DNA of 64,000 nucleotides, from NCBI GenBank assembly GCA_963281155.1, contig CAUJLY010000006.1, forward strand, positions 6,014,001 to 6,078,000. The letters are read 5' to 3'. This DNA comes from Rhabditophanes sp. KR3021. Taxonomy: Eukaryota; Nematoda; Chromadorea; Rhabditida; Alloionematidae. Positions 63,401 to 64,000 of this stretch are shown piece after piece. Numbering within the stretch: position 1 is the stretch's first letter; every line of letters begins with the position of its first letter. Position numbers and translations under genes: made by a program. The notes below the pieces were generated by a model. It was not told the origin of the DNA, ran no database searches, and saw only the letters and a list, made by a program, of their open reading frames with translations.

Positions 63401-64000
63401 CAGTGAAAACCAGATTCATCACATCTAGAACATGATCCATTTCAGGATCAGGTGGGTAATGTTTCATAGCTAAAATTGATGTATTGAGCAAGATAATGGA
63501 GAAAATAGCATATTCAAATACTCCAGATGTAACAAAAGACCAAACTTTGTACTGAAATCGGTTGCGAGGAATATATCTGCGATGAGGCTTAGCTTTTAAT
63601 GCAAATTCGATGCATTTCCTTTGATTTTTATCAAGTTCGCAATTTTCATATTCACGTTCTCCTTCGCTTTGGAAAGTAACGATAACAAAACCTACGAAGA
63701 TGTTCATCATGAAGAAGGCAATTACAACAATAAACATGATAAAGAAAAATGCTACCCCTTGTCTTGCATTATGAACAGGCCCACGATCTTCTTCATTGGA
63801 ATTGATAGCAACATATAATAGATCTGGCCAACCTTCAAAAGTTGATACAACAAACAATGATATCATTGCATCCATGACATTGTCGAAATTAAAATCATTC
63901 CTAGTCCACATTCGTTTCATACTCAATGGTTTCGTTGAGTCTCCGTCTTCGTACATAATGAAATCACCACGACATTCGGCTTCCGTCATTTTAGATAAAT
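60447..64000 (-). CDS. egl-19: L-type voltage-gated calcium channel alpha-1 subunit, 3' half
   Basis: Exons (minus): >64000-62387, 62250-62114, 61921-61814, 61626-61527, 61483-61105, 61053-60447; the frame is open at the right edge, so repeats I to III are mostly outside. Visible: end of repeat III with pore STFEGWP, IIIS6, then repeat IV with S4 [20 protein letters not shown], pore RSATGEAWQ (both selectivity glutamates kept) and IVS6. The EF-hand-like region ([20 protein letters not shown]) and the IQ region ([16 protein letters not shown]) for calmodulin follow. [20 protein letters not shown] and [12 protein letters not shown] are specific to Cav1 rather than Cav2. The tail has glutamine/histidine-rich and acidic segments ([14 protein letters not shown]) and ends GKGGHL. 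In worms this channel drives muscle action potentials. Intron positions all give consensus joins. Confidence 0.95.
61648..61746. repeat. 25-bp minisatellite in an egl-19 intron
   Basis: Unit AGTAAAAGTATATGTAATAA plus TGTTA, at 61648-61672 and 61673-61697 (identical), 61698-61722 (one change) and a diverged 24-base copy at 61723-61746. It lies wholly within the intron between the 61921-61814 and 61626-61527 exons. Confidence 0.85.

Overview
The window is nuclear DNA from a nematode. The evidence is the gene content: an OSM-9-type TRPV channel, EGL-19-type L-type calcium channel, LGG-2-type LC3, a Patched-family protein, a nematode-specific transthyretin-like secreted protein, a beta-type insulin-like peptide and a worm-style multi-pass chemoreceptor-like protein. 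The architecture agrees: most introns are only about 36-75 bp with GTAAGT-like donors and TTTTAG/TTTCAG acceptors, and several start codons sit a few to about 40 bases after an unpaired acceptor, as expected for spliced-leader trans-splicing. The sequence is strongly AT-rich, roughly 70-75 percent by eye. The species cannot be fixed; a short-intron AT-rich lineage such as clade IV fits, but this is inference.

Layout, left to right. Bases 1-2015: 3' part of a PDE3-class cyclic nucleotide phosphodiesterase (+). Bases 2016-12300: gene-poor, with one secreted orphan gene at 8640-9173 (-). Bases 12308-15780: an eight-exon osm-9-like TRPV channel (+). Bases 16961-19803: a nucleotide-diphospho-sugar transferase-like type II membrane protein (-). 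Bases 19900-28520: a second gene-poor block. Bases 28521-32794: a Patched-family protein (+). Bases 35504-35954: an insulin-like peptide gene whose A chain is on a second exon (-). Bases 38558-45118: DENND4-type Rab GEF (+). Bases 47293-47716: lgg-2 (+). Bases 50260-51926: ate-1 arginyltransferase (-). Bases 52575-53117: transthyretin-like protein (-). Bases 53981-56175: EF-hand plus Rab GTPase of the RASEF type (-). Bases about 57511-58535: chemoreceptor-like protein (-). Bases 60447-64000: 3' part of egl-19 (-), running off the right edge.

There is no operon-like cluster: adjacent same-strand genes are hundreds of bases or more apart. Functionally the window mixes sensory and excitability genes (TRPV, Cav1, chemoreceptor-like), secreted signals (insulin-like, transthyretin-like, 6-Cys orphan), membrane traffic (Patched, DENND4, RASEF-like Rab, LC3) and protein turnover (ATE1). 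They are not an obvious single pathway.

All multi-exon models were assembled by hand by joining reading frames at consensus splice sites; each joined model has a length divisible by three. No tRNA, rRNA, CRISPR or intact transposon was recognised. The most notable extras are the hidden insulin A chain, the EF-hand/Rab fusion without a visible coiled coil, the lysine-rich insert in the PDE3 catalytic domain, and several coding-like or structured islands in the deserts (about 25.0-25.4, 46.2-46.5, 49.7-50.0 and 59.9-60.1 kb).
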